DNA of 64,000 nucleotides from Flammeovirgaceae bacterium UBA6059 (lineage in GTDB: Bacteria > Bacteroidota > Bacteroidia > Cytophagales > Cyclobacteriaceae), in the NCBI GenBank assembly GCA_002435755.1, contig DIYH01000017.1, forward strand, positions 269,739 through 333,738. Reading direction: 5' to 3'. The notes beneath the pieces were generated by a model. The model had not been told where the DNA came from and searched no databases. It worked only from the letters and a program-made list of their open reading frames with translations. A program made the translations under genes and the position numbers. Below, piece after piece: positions 1-8,136 of the stretch (position 1 is the first letter of the stretch; each line of letters begins with the position of its first letter).

Positions 1-1
1 T

Positions 2-2164
2 GTGGGCTTATCTACCAAAATACTTCCGCACAACTTTCTGGAGCTAATTGATGCTTCCATTGCTCATCTGAAGGGTAAGAAATTCTCACTTTATCCGGAT
101 TTTGCCACGGGAGGACTTATCGATGTGAGCGATTACAACGATGGTGAGCGCGGAGGTAAGATCAGGGTTAGGGCCAAGATCGAAGAGTATGACAAGAAGA
201 CTCTTGTGATCAAAGACATTCCTTTTAGTACGACCACTACATCGTTGATCGATTCGATCATCAAAGCGAATGATAAAGGTAAGATCAAGATCAAAAAAGT
301 GATCGACAATACAGCCAGGGATGTAGAGATATTGGTGACACTAGCACCTGGTCAGTCACCTGATATCACAATCGATGCACTTTACGCCTTTACGGATTGT
401 GAGTCGTCAATCTCTCCAAACGCCTGTGTTATCGTAGATGAAAAGCCGCGGTTTTTGACTGTATCAGAGATACTCCGTCTCAATACAGATCAGACCAAAG
501 AGCTCTTGAATCAGGAGTTGGAGATCCGTCGTGGTGAGTTGATGGAGAAGATGCTCTTCTCCTCCTTAGAAAAGATATTCATAGAAAATCGAATCTATCG
601 CGATATTGAAGAGTGCGAAACCTGGGAGGCGGTCATCGAAACCATAGATAAAGGGCTCGACCCTTTTAAAAAAGACTTTTACAGAGAGATCACCGAGGAA
701 GATATCGTACGTCTGACAGAAATAAAGATCAAGCGCATATCAAAGTACGATAGTTTCAAAGCAGATGAGCTGATGAAGCGCTTGTCAGATGAGCTAGCCG
801 AGACGGAATACAACCTTGCCAACCTTGTAGAATATGCCGTGAAGTACTACCAGAACTTGCGAGACAAGTACGGCAAGGGAAAAGAGCGTAGAACAGAGAT
901 TTCTACTTTTGATACCATCAAAGCCACAGTAGTGGCTGCTAATAATGCTAAACTCTATGTGAACCGAAAAGATGGTTTCATCGGCTATGGCATGAAGAAG
1001 GATGAGTTCGTATCCGAATGTTCGGATATTGATGATATCATTGTCTTCAGGAAAGACGGCAAGTTTCAGGTCGCTCGTATCCAGGATAAGGTATTTGTAG
1101 GTAAGGATATACTCCATGTAGGTGTCTGGAAAAAAGGAGACGAGCGCACCGTCTACAATATGGTGTATCTCGATGGTAAGACAGGTAGGTCGATGGTCAA
1201 GCGTTTCCAGGTGATGTCGATCACCCGGGACAAAGACTATGATCTCACTAAGGGTGGTAAGGGCAGTAAGACATTATATTTCACGGCTAATCCTAATGGC
1301 GAAGCTGAAGTGATCACCATCAATCTGACTGCAGGTGCCAAGGCAAGAAAGAAGGTATTTGATTTTGACTTTGCAGATGTCGAGATCAAAGGAAGAGGTG
1401 CCGGAGGAAATATACTCACGAGATACCCGGTTCGTAAAGTAATACTGAAGAGCCATGGTGTTTCTACACTTGGAGGGCTCGATATATGGTACGATGATAC
1501 AGTGGGTAGACTCAATACTGATGAAAGAGGTAGGCATATCGGAAATTTCAACGGTGATGACAAAGTCTTGGTAGTCACTAAAGATGGATCATATCAACTA
1601 ACCAGTTTCGAATTGACCAATAGGTATGAAGCTACTAACATCATGCTCATAGAGAAGTTTGATGAGAATAGGGTGGTGACGGCTGTTTACTATGAAGGTG
1701 GAAGTAAGCAGAACTATATCAAGCGCTTTAAAATTGAGACCATCACACCCAACAAGGTTTTTAAGTTTATTTCCGAAGAACGCAGCTCCAAGCTGCATTT
1801 TGTTTCCAGCGCCAATCAGGTCAAAGTCAATGTGAAGTACACCGAAAAAGGTAAGAATGCTTTTCAGGATTTTCAATTGGATGAGATGATTGATGTGAAG
1901 GGCTGGCGCGCCACTGGTAACAAATTTCCGGTAGATAAGATCAAGGAAGTCAAGATACTTGAAGAACAGAAGGAACGAACAGAAAAAGCTATGAAAGAGG
2001 AAGTGTCTGGGAAGGAAGAGACTTCCATAGCAGATCTAAAAGCAAGCATTGCAATGGAGGTCGAGCAGGAAGAAAAGAAGAAGTTCGACGTGGGGAGCTC
2101 TGTTGATCTTAATGTGAAAAAACCGGATGACGAGAAAGATCAATTAGGCTTGTTTGGTGAATGA
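2..2164 (+). CDS. parC: DNA topoisomerase IV subunit A (ParC), 5'-truncated by window edge
   Basis: This is the C-terminal part of a type IIA topoisomerase A subunit, which cuts and reseals DNA to decatenate chromosomes together with ParE. The visible 720 residues begin inside the DNA-gate domain at GLSTKILPHNF, the GyrA/ParC family motif that follows the breakage-reunion core. The catalytic Tyr and about 150 or more N-terminal residues therefore lie upstream of the window, and the GTG at base 2 is not the true start. A helical coiled-coil segment follows (about residues 165-300), then a C-terminal domain of repeated strand-rich blades (about 310-650) and a Lys/Glu-rich tail ending DQLGLFGE. 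ParC is preferred over GyrA from the divergent C-terminal blades and Bacteroidota gene context; this is inference. The stop overlaps the trmH start by 4 bp. Confidence 0.9.
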   Translation: MGLSTKILPHNFLELIDASIAHLKGKKFSLYPDFATGGLIDVSDYNDGERGGKIRVRAKIEEYDKKTLVIKDIPFSTTTTSLIDSIIKANDKGKIKIKKVIDNTARDVEILVTLAPGQSPDITIDALYAFTDCESSISPNACVIVDEKPRFLTVSEILRLNTDQTKELLNQELEIRRGELMEKMLFSSLEKIFIENRIYRDIEECETWEAVIETIDKGLDPFKKDFYREITEEDIVRLTEIKIKRISKYDSFKADELMKRLSDELAETEYNLANLVEYAVKYYQNLRDKYGKGKERRTEISTFDTIKATVVAANNAKLYVNRKDGFIGYGMKKDEFVSECSDIDDIIVFRKDGKFQVARIQDKVFVGKDILHVGVWKKGDERTVYNMVYLDGKTGRSMVKRFQVMSITRDKDYDLTKGGKGSKTLYFTANPNGEAEVITINLTAGAKARKKVFDFDFADVEIKGRGAGGNILTRYPVRKVILKSHGVSTLGGLDIWYDDTVGRLNTDERGRHIGNFNGDDKVLVVTKDGSYQLTSFELTNRYEATNIMLIEKFDENRVVTAVYYEGGSKQNYIKRFKIETITPNKVFKFISEERSSKLHFVSSANQVKVNVKYTEKGKNAFQDFQLDEMIDVKGWRATGNKFPVDKIKEVKILEEQKERTEKAMKEEVSGKEETSIADLKASIAMEVEQEEKKKFDVGSSVDLNVKKPDDEKDQLGLFGE

Positions 2165-2850
2165 TAAGGCAGGAGATCTATGACCATCCCGCTGAGTTTA
2201 CGGCCTATTTACAAGATCACATTACCGATAGGAAAAAAGCCCTAATTGAGTCTAAGCTGGCTCATCGCACCCGCTACCTGACTGTGGTATTGGAAGATAT
2301 CCATAAGTCCCACAATGCCAGTGCTGTGCTGCGTACAAGCGAATGCTTTGGCATCCAGGACTTGCATATTATTGAAAAAGAGCACCCTTACAACCTCCAT
2401 CCTCACATCTCCTCCGGTTCTGCACGCTGGGTGGATTTTCATCATTACGATGAGCGGGGCGTGGATAATACAAAAGTTTGCTTAGACCAACTAAAACGAG
2501 ATGGCTATCGGGTGCTGGTTACTTCACTCAACGAGCATGCAAAACCTTTTGATCAAATCGAAATGGATCAGAAGTCAGCAATTGTGTTTGGTACGGAATA
2601 CTCAGGAGTAAGTGATCAAGCCTTGGAAATGGCTGATGAGATTGTCCATATTCCAATGGTAGGATTTACCGAAAGCTTAAATCTCTCGGTTTCCGCAGGT
2701 ATAATTTTGCAGCATTATCGTCAGGTTTTAAATAATTTAAACCTGCCGTGGCAGTTATCCGATAAAGATAAAGAACTGATAAGGCTAAACTGGACAATGA
2801 AAGGTGTGAGGAAAATTGATCTTCATATCAGACAGTTCCTATCCAAGTAG
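2161..2850 (+). CDS. trmH: tRNA (guanosine-2'-O-)-methyltransferase, TrmH/SpoU family
   Basis: A SPOUT-class methyltransferase expected to methylate the 2'-OH of a tRNA guanosine (G18 in characterised TrmH) using SAM. The three SpoU motifs are visible: motif 1 with Asn52 and Arg58 (NASAVLRTSECFG), motif 2 with Glu146 (IVFGTEYSG) and motif 3 (IPMVGFTESLNLSVSAG, about 164-180), which forms the knotted SAM site. Length 229 residues fits TrmH without a large N-terminal extension. The start overlaps the parC stop by 4 bp (ATGA), suggesting translational coupling. SpoU paralogues differ in RNA target, so the exact substrate is less sure than the enzyme class. Confidence 0.88.
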   Translation: MIRQEIYDHPAEFTAYLQDHITDRKKALIESKLAHRTRYLTVVLEDIHKSHNASAVLRTSECFGIQDLHIIEKEHPYNLHPHISSGSARWVDFHHYDERGVDNTKVCLDQLKRDGYRVLVTSLNEHAKPFDQIEMDQKSAIVFGTEYSGVSDQALEMADEIVHIPMVGFTESLNLSVSAGIILQHYRQVLNNLNLPWQLSDKDKELIRLNWTMKGVRKIDLHIRQFLSK

Positions 2851-2868
2851 ATTTAGCAGTAAAGGTCA

Positions 2869-3501
2869 ATGTTGAAATTCATCATAAGTGTGGTGCTGCT
2901 CCTCTTTTCAATATTGGTATGTACCAATATGTGGGTAGTGTGGTCGACATACGATCGCGTACAGGACGATGTAGCCGATCTAAGTAGCAGTTACCAGATA
3001 GCACTCGTATTGGGCACAAGCCCATATCAGGTTGGTGGTGGCACTAATCAGTATTTTTCCGGTAGGATGAGAGCTGTAGCAGACTTGTACCATGCAGATA
3101 AAATCAAGCACATCATTGTCAGTGGAGATAATGAGACTGCCTACTACAACGAACCAGTCGAAATGCAAAAGGCGCTGATCGAACTAGGTGTGCCTTCTGA
3201 TAAGATCACTTTGGACTATGCGGGTTTCCGTACACTTGATTCGGTGGTGAGATGTCATAAGGTATTTGGTCAGGAGCAGTTCACTATTGTCACACAGCGG
3301 TTTCATAGTTATCGGGCGCAGTTTATAGCCCAACACTATGGACTTAATACCGAGGTGTTTGTGGCAGAAGATGCTGACTACAAAGATGCGGTGAAGATCG
3401 AAATAAGAGAATTGATGGCTAGGTCCATGGCCATTCTAGACCTTTACATACTCGATACGCAACCAAGATTTCTTGGGGAACAGGTGCCGGTTGTACTTTA
3501 G
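2869..3501 (+). CDS. SanA/YdcF-like DUF218 membrane-anchored protein
   Basis: Resembles SanA, the inner-membrane protein linked to envelope barrier function and vancomycin sensitivity in enterobacteria. One N-terminal membrane segment (about residues 3-24) is followed by a DUF218 domain with the family motifs VLGTS (about 47), SGDN (about 85), YNEP (about 93) and DYAGFRTLDS (about 112-121). It starts 18 bp after trmH on the same strand and probably shares its transcript. Its stop overlaps by 4 bp with the stop of the convergent HPt gene. The biochemical activity of the family is not established; periplasmic location is inferred from the single N-terminal anchor. Confidence 0.8.
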   Translation: MLKFIISVVLLLFSILVCTNMWVVWSTYDRVQDDVADLSSSYQIALVLGTSPYQVGGGTNQYFSGRMRAVADLYHADKIKHIIVSGDNETAYYNEPVEMQKALIELGVPSDKITLDYAGFRTLDSVVRCHKVFGQEQFTIVTQRFHSYRAQFIAQHYGLNTEVFVAEDADYKDAVKIEIRELMARSMAILDLYILDTQPRFLGEQVPVVL

Positions 3502-3869
3502 CTTTTCACTATATCCTTAGCTTCCTTCAGGACTTTGTTAGACACTTCTAAGATCTGACTCACACCATCGCCTATCTGATCCAGGTTTTCGCCACTCTTA
3601 CAATTACCTTCTGTTAGTACCATGATCTCGTTGAGGGTAGTAACTCCAAGGTACTTGAGGGTGGGGCTTAGTTTATGTATCTCACCAGCAAGCTCGGGCC
3701 AGGTTTCTGCCTCTTTGAGTTTGATAATATTTTCAAGTATGGGTGGTACGTTGGTAAGAAAAGTATCGATCATTGACTTTACGAACTCTGCGTCACCGTC
3801 TGCAAGGTTGTTAATGTATGTAAGGTCTATAAACCCCTTGGTTTGATCATTGTGATCAGAAGTAGACAT
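3498..3869 (-). CDS. HPt (histidine phosphotransfer) domain protein
   Basis: A 123-residue stand-alone HPt protein that would relay phosphate between response-regulator receiver domains and histidine kinases. The phospho-acceptor is His65 in EIHKLSPTLKYLG, which matches the HPt pattern HxLKxxxxxLG, within a four-helix pattern. I chose the ATG at 3869 because the residues between it and an upstream in-frame ATG at 3920 look non-coding and homologous domains start just before the first helix. No kinase or regulator is adjacent, so its partners are encoded elsewhere. It is convergent with the sanA-like gene and their stops overlap by 4 bp. Confidence 0.75.
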   Translation of the reverse strand: MSTSDHNDQTKGFIDLTYINNLADGDAEFVKSMIDTFLTNVPPILENIIKLKEAETWPELAGEIHKLSPTLKYLGVTTLNEIMVLTEGNCKSGENLDQIGDGVSQILEVSNKVLKEAKDIVKS

Positions 3870-4097
3870 ATAGGTTAGTTTAGGAACTGAAAATTGGGTC
3901 AATATCGTGTGTTTTGTCACTAACTAAAAATGTTTTCGACGAATCCAGTGATTGACAACCTGAGCTTGTTCTTGCTATAATTCATCTGGTTTACATGTCT
4001 GTAAAACGATCTAAATTGTTGAGGGCGTGAATCACACCTAACCGATTTATTTATTAATTTCGGAAGCCGATTTACTACGACTAAAAATGGAAATTTT

Positions 4098-4562
4098 ATG
4101 ATACCCGAATTTGATGGATTGAGAGAGGACGAGATCGATGTTTTGCTCAAAGCACCGATCTATGTTTCAATATTGATAGCCGGTGCAGATGGGCTTATCG
4201 ATGATCGTGAGCGGAAGGAAGCTATTGACACGGCGAGAAGCAAACAAGTCCGTGCACGTGCTCAATTGATCGACTACTATAAAGAAGTAGCTGACGATTT
4301 TGATCTGAAAATGGAACAGATGATCCGTGATCTTCCTGATGATACTGAGAAGCGCACTTCTGACATAGTGATAGAACTAAGAAAGCTAAACAGGATTCTG
4401 CCTAAAGTTGATAAGGCTTGGGCATCAACGTTTTATGCGAGTCTTAAAGACATGGCAAAGAGGGTTGCAGAGGCCTCCGGAGGCATACTTGGCTATTTGT
4501 CCGTGAGTTATGATGAGGCGAAGCTCCTCGAACTCAAAATGATCAATGATCCCGCGAAATAG
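4098..4562 (+). CDS. TerB-like conserved hypothetical protein
   Basis: A 154-residue soluble, helix-rich protein. The segment SILIAGADGLIDDRERKEAI (about 24-43) resembles the TerB/DjlA-type helical domain, in which an acidic D-x-x-hydrophobic-D-x-x-E motif may bind metal. No signal peptide or membrane segment is visible. The gene is divergent from the HPt gene across a 228-nt AT-rich spacer with no other coding sign, and is followed by a terminator-like hairpin. Function unknown; the TerB assignment rests on a short motif and is an inference. Confidence 0.6.
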   Translation: MIPEFDGLREDEIDVLLKAPIYVSILIAGADGLIDDRERKEAIDTARSKQVRARAQLIDYYKEVADDFDLKMEQMIRDLPDDTEKRTSDIVIELRKLNRILPKVDKAWASTFYASLKDMAKRVAEASGGILGYLSVSYDEAKLLELKMINDPAK

Positions 4563-4609
4563 CCCACAGATATTCCATCAGAAGCTCATCATTAGATGGG
4601 CTTTTTTTG
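4561..4609 (+). terminator. Probable Rho-independent terminator after TerB-like gene
   Basis: Arms AGCCCA (4561-4566) and TGGGCT (4597-4602) are followed by a run of seven T. The loop is long (30 nt) and only weakly paired, so this is a moderate call. Confidence 0.45.
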
Positions 4610-4665
4610 TGTGAATACGATTTAGTTATACCTGAGTCACTACTTATGCGTTAACTTACTTGCGC

Positions 4666-5223
4666 ATGTTCAGGGACCTCAATCTTACACCTACTCTTCG
4701 CCTGACTTTTCTTCTTTGGCTTTCATTTTCAATCCAGTTTTATCTTAACATAGATCTTGGTTTTCTGGGGATCTATCCCAGGGAGCTGACAGGACTCCTT
4801 GGGGTGATTACTGGTCCCTTGGTGCATGGTGACCTGGTGCACCTCATGTCCAATACATTTCCGTTCTTGTTCCTCAGCTCAAGCATTTATCTCTTCTATC
4901 CTAAAGTGGCCAACCAGGTACTGGTACAGTGCTATTTGCTCACGGGTTTACTGGTTTGGACCTTTGGGAGGTCTTTCTATCATATAGGGATCAGTGGAGT
5001 GGTCTATGGTCTGGCGTTTTTTCTCATCTCTTTAGGCCTATTTCGCAAAGACTTCAAGTCTTTACTTATCTCTACGATCACCATCCTGCTTTATGGTAGT
5101 TTGATCTATGGCCTCCTGCCGGAAGACAGTTATGTAAGCTGGGAGTCCCATATGATGGGAGCCATCGTAGGAGTAGGAAGTGCTATGGGTATCGCTAAGT
5201 TTAGTCCTCGCAGTACTACTTAA
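4666..5223 (+). CDS. Rhomboid family intramembrane serine protease
   Basis: A short (185-residue) rhomboid protease that cleaves membrane proteins within the bilayer. It has about six hydrophobic segments. The catalytic serine is Ser110 in GISGVVYG, the general base His162 is in the last membrane helix (ESHMMGAIVG), and the oxyanion Asn63 is in HLMSN. I start at ATG 4666; a TTG at 4660 gives only two more residues. The 3' end overlaps by 8 bp with the convergent phosphodiesterase gene. There is no extra soluble domain and the substrate is unknown. Confidence 0.87.
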   Translation: MFRDLNLTPTLRLTFLLWLSFSIQFYLNIDLGFLGIYPRELTGLLGVITGPLVHGDLVHLMSNTFPFLFLSSSIYLFYPKVANQVLVQCYLLTGLLVWTFGRSFYHIGISGVVYGLAFFLISLGLFRKDFKSLLISTITILLYGSLIYGLLPEDSYVSWESHMMGAIVGVGSAMGIAKFSPRSTT

Positions 5224-6457
5224 TAGCGGCCTTAGCCAACTTATCAGAGCCATCAATTACGTGTGTAGGCCCATCTAAGTCAAGTAACTCTTTGACAAGC
5301 AAGAAAACATCAGTGTTATGCGCCTTTTCTACAGATCCTTTCTTGATGGCTGGGCCCTCAGCATAAAAGATAGTATTCATTTCGGTGACGGTGATGGGGT
5401 TGAATCCATGAGTAGCTCGGCTTGGTCTTGGTCTTTCACTTATAACATATGGAGGTTCTGTGAGAGCAAGTATCTGTCCAATGTTAGCATGACCACTGTA
5501 GTTCATGGATTGTGGAATTTCATCTTTGAGATAGACGGTGATATTGGGTACTTGCTTTAGTTCGTTGTATATACGTACTACCTCGTCAGTATCTTCCTGG
5601 TACACCATGAATGGCATACTTTTAGACACTTCGCTATTGCCAAAATCTACTCTACCCAAGTTTACTGGCACTTTAGCGTTAACCATACCGTGATCAGAAG
5701 TTACGATCAGATTAACAGGCAGGTCTTTATTAGACAATCCATCTCTTAAGCGACCTATAACACCATCGATTTCTTTAACTGCCTGTTCGATCTCCGGAGA
5801 TTCCGGTCCAAAAATATGCCCGATATCATCGGTCAGGGAGAAATAGAGCATGATTAAGTGGGGTCGCTCAGATTCCGGTAGGTCGAGCCAGCTCAATACC
5901 TGATCTACACGGGCTTCATTGGCAATACTGCCGTCATACTTGTAATGGTAAGTAGGATAAAGGCCCTGTATGTCAGCCTCCGAGCCAACCCAGAAGAAGG
6001 ATGCTGTTAATAGCCCTTGCTGCTCTGCCAGTACCCAGAGCGGGGTACCACCATACCATGTGCCATCTTCCACTACATCACGATTGCTCACCTTGTAATG
6101 CTCACGTTTATCAGGATTGTAGTATTCGTTGCTGACCAGACCATGTGATGAGGGGTACATGCCGGTCACGAGACTATAGTGATTAGGAAAAGTCTTGGTG
6201 GGATAGGAGGGGATCAATTGTTCTACCGAGAACCCGTTTGCAACCATGTCCAACAAATTCGAAGCATTATACTTCTCTGCGTAATCGTACCTGAACCCGT
6301 CGAGCGATACCATTATTACATAAGGCTTGTCATGGTTGACAGGGTCATTGGTTTTCTGCTGAATGATTTGCCTGGAGGACACCTGATTAGGTTGTGAAAA
6401 AGTAGCTTGACAAGCTAATAGCCAGATAAAAACCAATAAAGAGGTAAATGATCGCAT
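5216..6457 (-). CDS. Secreted nucleotide pyrophosphatase/phosphodiesterase (ENPP type)
   Basis: An alkaline-phosphatase-superfamily enzyme of the type I phosphodiesterase/nucleotide pyrophosphatase family, expected to hydrolyse phosphodiester or pyrophosphate bonds outside the cytoplasm. A signal peptide (about 1-21) is followed by metal-site Asp53 (VSLDGFR), nucleophile Thr89 in PTKTFPNHYSLVTG, then TDDIGHIFGP, TSDHGM and RATHGF, which supply the remaining two-zinc ligands. Length 413 residues is normal for a single-domain enzyme. I start at ATG 6457; a TTG two codons upstream is possible. On its strand the sequence TATGTTTG (6478-6471) matches the Bacteroidota -7 box. Confidence 0.85.
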   Translation of the reverse strand: MRSFTSLLVFIWLLACQATFSQPNQVSSRQIIQQKTNDPVNHDKPYVIMVSLDGFRYDYAEKYNASNLLDMVANGFSVEQLIPSYPTKTFPNHYSLVTGMYPSSHGLVSNEYYNPDKREHYKVSNRDVVEDGTWYGGTPLWVLAEQQGLLTASFFWVGSEADIQGLYPTYHYKYDGSIANEARVDQVLSWLDLPESERPHLIMLYFSLTDDIGHIFGPESPEIEQAVKEIDGVIGRLRDGLSNKDLPVNLIVTSDHGMVNAKVPVNLGRVDFGNSEVSKSMPFMVYQEDTDEVVRIYNELKQVPNITVYLKDEIPQSMNYSGHANIGQILALTEPPYVISERPRPSRATHGFNPITVTEMNTIFYAEGPAIKKGSVEKAHNTDVFLLVKELLDLDGPTHVIDGSDKLAKAAIK

Positions 6458-6615
6458 GCTCAAAATAAAGCAAACATAGATACATTGATTGGCTGGCTAA
6501 GTTAAATTTTGATGACTTCTTAGAGTATGGATTCTTCAGTGTAAAACTCACCTGCTGCGTGTGCTAAATAGTAGTTTTTACTAATTATATTAGAAATACT
6601 AAATATATTAGCTTA

Positions 6616-7653
6616 ATGAAAGTACGAGGAGCTATCGCAAATCCACATAACAAATTTACCCTGCTTAAAAGGGTAAGAGAGCATATCGAGGGTATTGATG
6701 AGCTGGGTAGTCTTGATCATGAGACACAGCTTTTTGAAGAAACACCTCAAAAAATCATATCAAAAAACAATAGCGTTGATGTACCTTTTGAGCTCTCCAT
6801 TAATCCTTATCAAGGCTGTGAGCATGGGTGTATTTATTGCTATGCGCGCAACAGTCATGAGTATTGGGGATTCAGCCCCGGGCTTGACTTTGAGTCCAAG
6901 ATCATTGTGAAGCCAAATGCTCCTGAGCTTCTGGAGCGAGCCTTTCTCCAGAAAAACTACATTCCCAAGGTGATAGCACTATCTGGTAACACGGATTGCT
7001 ACCAACCAACGGAGCGTAAGCTACGGATTACGAGGCGGCTTTTGGAGTTGTTCCTCAAATACCGAAACCCTGTTGGTATTATTACCAAAAACTCACTTAT
7101 CGAAAGAGATGTCGATTTGCTAAAGGAATTGGCAAAGCTCAGATTGGTACGCGTTGCTATATCATTGACTACACTTGATGAGGACACGCGCAGGAGGATG
7201 GAGCCAAGAACGGTTGCAGGTCTCAAAAGACTTGAGACCATTCGTAAGCTGGCCAAGGAAGAGATCCCTGTCAATGTGATGGTAGCTCCTATCATACCAT
7301 GGATTAACCATCATGAAATACCTAACATAATATCACTGGCAGCCAAAGCTGGTGCTGCTGATGCTAACTTTACGGTCATAAGGCTCAATGGTGCATTATC
7401 AGGCATATTTTCAGACTGGATTGTTGATCATTTCCCCAATAGGGCCAGTAGAGTGCTCAATGCTATCAAAGAAATGCATGATGGAAAACTCAACGATAGC
7501 GACTGGGGTAAACGAATGACTGGAACAGGTCAGGTGAGCGCTATGATCAGGCAGATGTTCAACCAATCAAAGAAGAAGCATTTCAAAGGCCGAAGTATTC
7601 CGGATTATGATTTTACCTTGTTTAGAAAACAGGGGCATTATACCTTATTCTAA
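6616..7653 (+). CDS. PA0069-family radical SAM protein
   Basis: A radical SAM protein related to spore photoproduct lyase-like proteins and known in databases as the PA0069 family; its reaction is not established. The 4Fe-4S cluster motif CxxxCxxC is at Cys68, Cys72 and Cys75 (GCEHGCIYCYAR), followed by a TIM-barrel-like region with IALSGNTDCYQP and VMVAPIIPWIN. Length 345 residues is typical. It begins with ATG after a very AT-rich leader, ends 16 bp before the convergent mgsA gene, and has no obvious operon partner. Confidence 0.82.
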   Translation: MKVRGAIANPHNKFTLLKRVREHIEGIDELGSLDHETQLFEETPQKIISKNNSVDVPFELSINPYQGCEHGCIYCYARNSHEYWGFSPGLDFESKIIVKPNAPELLERAFLQKNYIPKVIALSGNTDCYQPTERKLRITRRLLELFLKYRNPVGIITKNSLIERDVDLLKELAKLRLVRVAISLTTLDEDTRRRMEPRTVAGLKRLETIRKLAKEEIPVNVMVAPIIPWINHHEIPNIISLAAKAGAADANFTVIRLNGALSGIFSDWIVDHFPNRASRVLNAIKEMHDGKLNDSDWGKRMTGTGQVSAMIRQMFNQSKKKHFKGRSIPDYDFTLFRKQGHYTLF

Positions 7654-7669
7654 GCCTATTCAAACCGGT

Positions 7670-8038
7670 TCAGACCTTATCCATCAATCCTGCGATCATC
7701 AGCTCAGCGCCTTTTGGATTCGTAGCTAATGGTATGTTGTGGACATCACAAATCCTCATGAGCATTTGCACATCCGGTTCATGAGGATGCTTATCGAGAG
7801 GGTCTCTAAAAAATATCACGAGATCCAAATCTTTCTCAGCAGCCAGCGCTGCGATTTGAGCATCACCTCCGAGCGGCCCGGACAGAAAACGTTTTACTTT
7901 TAGACCAGCATTCTGGACATGTTGGCCGGTCGTACCCGTCGCTACGAGCTCCACTTGACCGAGTATCTCCTTGTGATCAAGCAGAAAAGCTACCATATCT
8001 GCTTTTTTGCCGTCGTGCGCTATAATTGCGATCTTCAT
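7670..8038 (-). CDS. mgsA: Methylglyoxal synthase
   Basis: Converts dihydroxyacetone phosphate to methylglyoxal and phosphate, a bypass of lower glycolysis under phosphate limitation. Full family motifs are present in 122 residues: His8 (IIAHDGKK), the phosphate-binding ATGTTGQ (about 33-39), catalytic Asp59 in SGPLGGDAQI (equivalent to Asp71 in E. coli MgsA) and Asp79 in FFRDPLDKHPHEPD. This is a compact form that lacks the E. coli N-terminal residues. It is encoded alone, convergent with the radical SAM gene and divergent from the MG2-domain gene. Confidence 0.92.
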   Translation of the reverse strand: MKIAIIAHDGKKADMVAFLLDHKEILGQVELVATGTTGQHVQNAGLKVKRFLSGPLGGDAQIAALAAEKDLDLVIFFRDPLDKHPHEPDVQMLMRICDVHNIPLATNPKGAELMIAGLMDKV

Positions 8039-8136
8039 GTTACCGATGTTTGAGACTCAACTTAAAACTTATTTATCTGCTCTCACTAATAGGGGTAGAG
8101 AAATTAGTGGATTGTTTGGAACCAAAAGCAATCTGA

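Noticed and set aside
2..4. GTG as a real start of the topoisomerase gene
   Set aside because: The protein begins in the middle of a conserved core motif and lacks the catalytic Tyr region; the gene is cut by the window edge.
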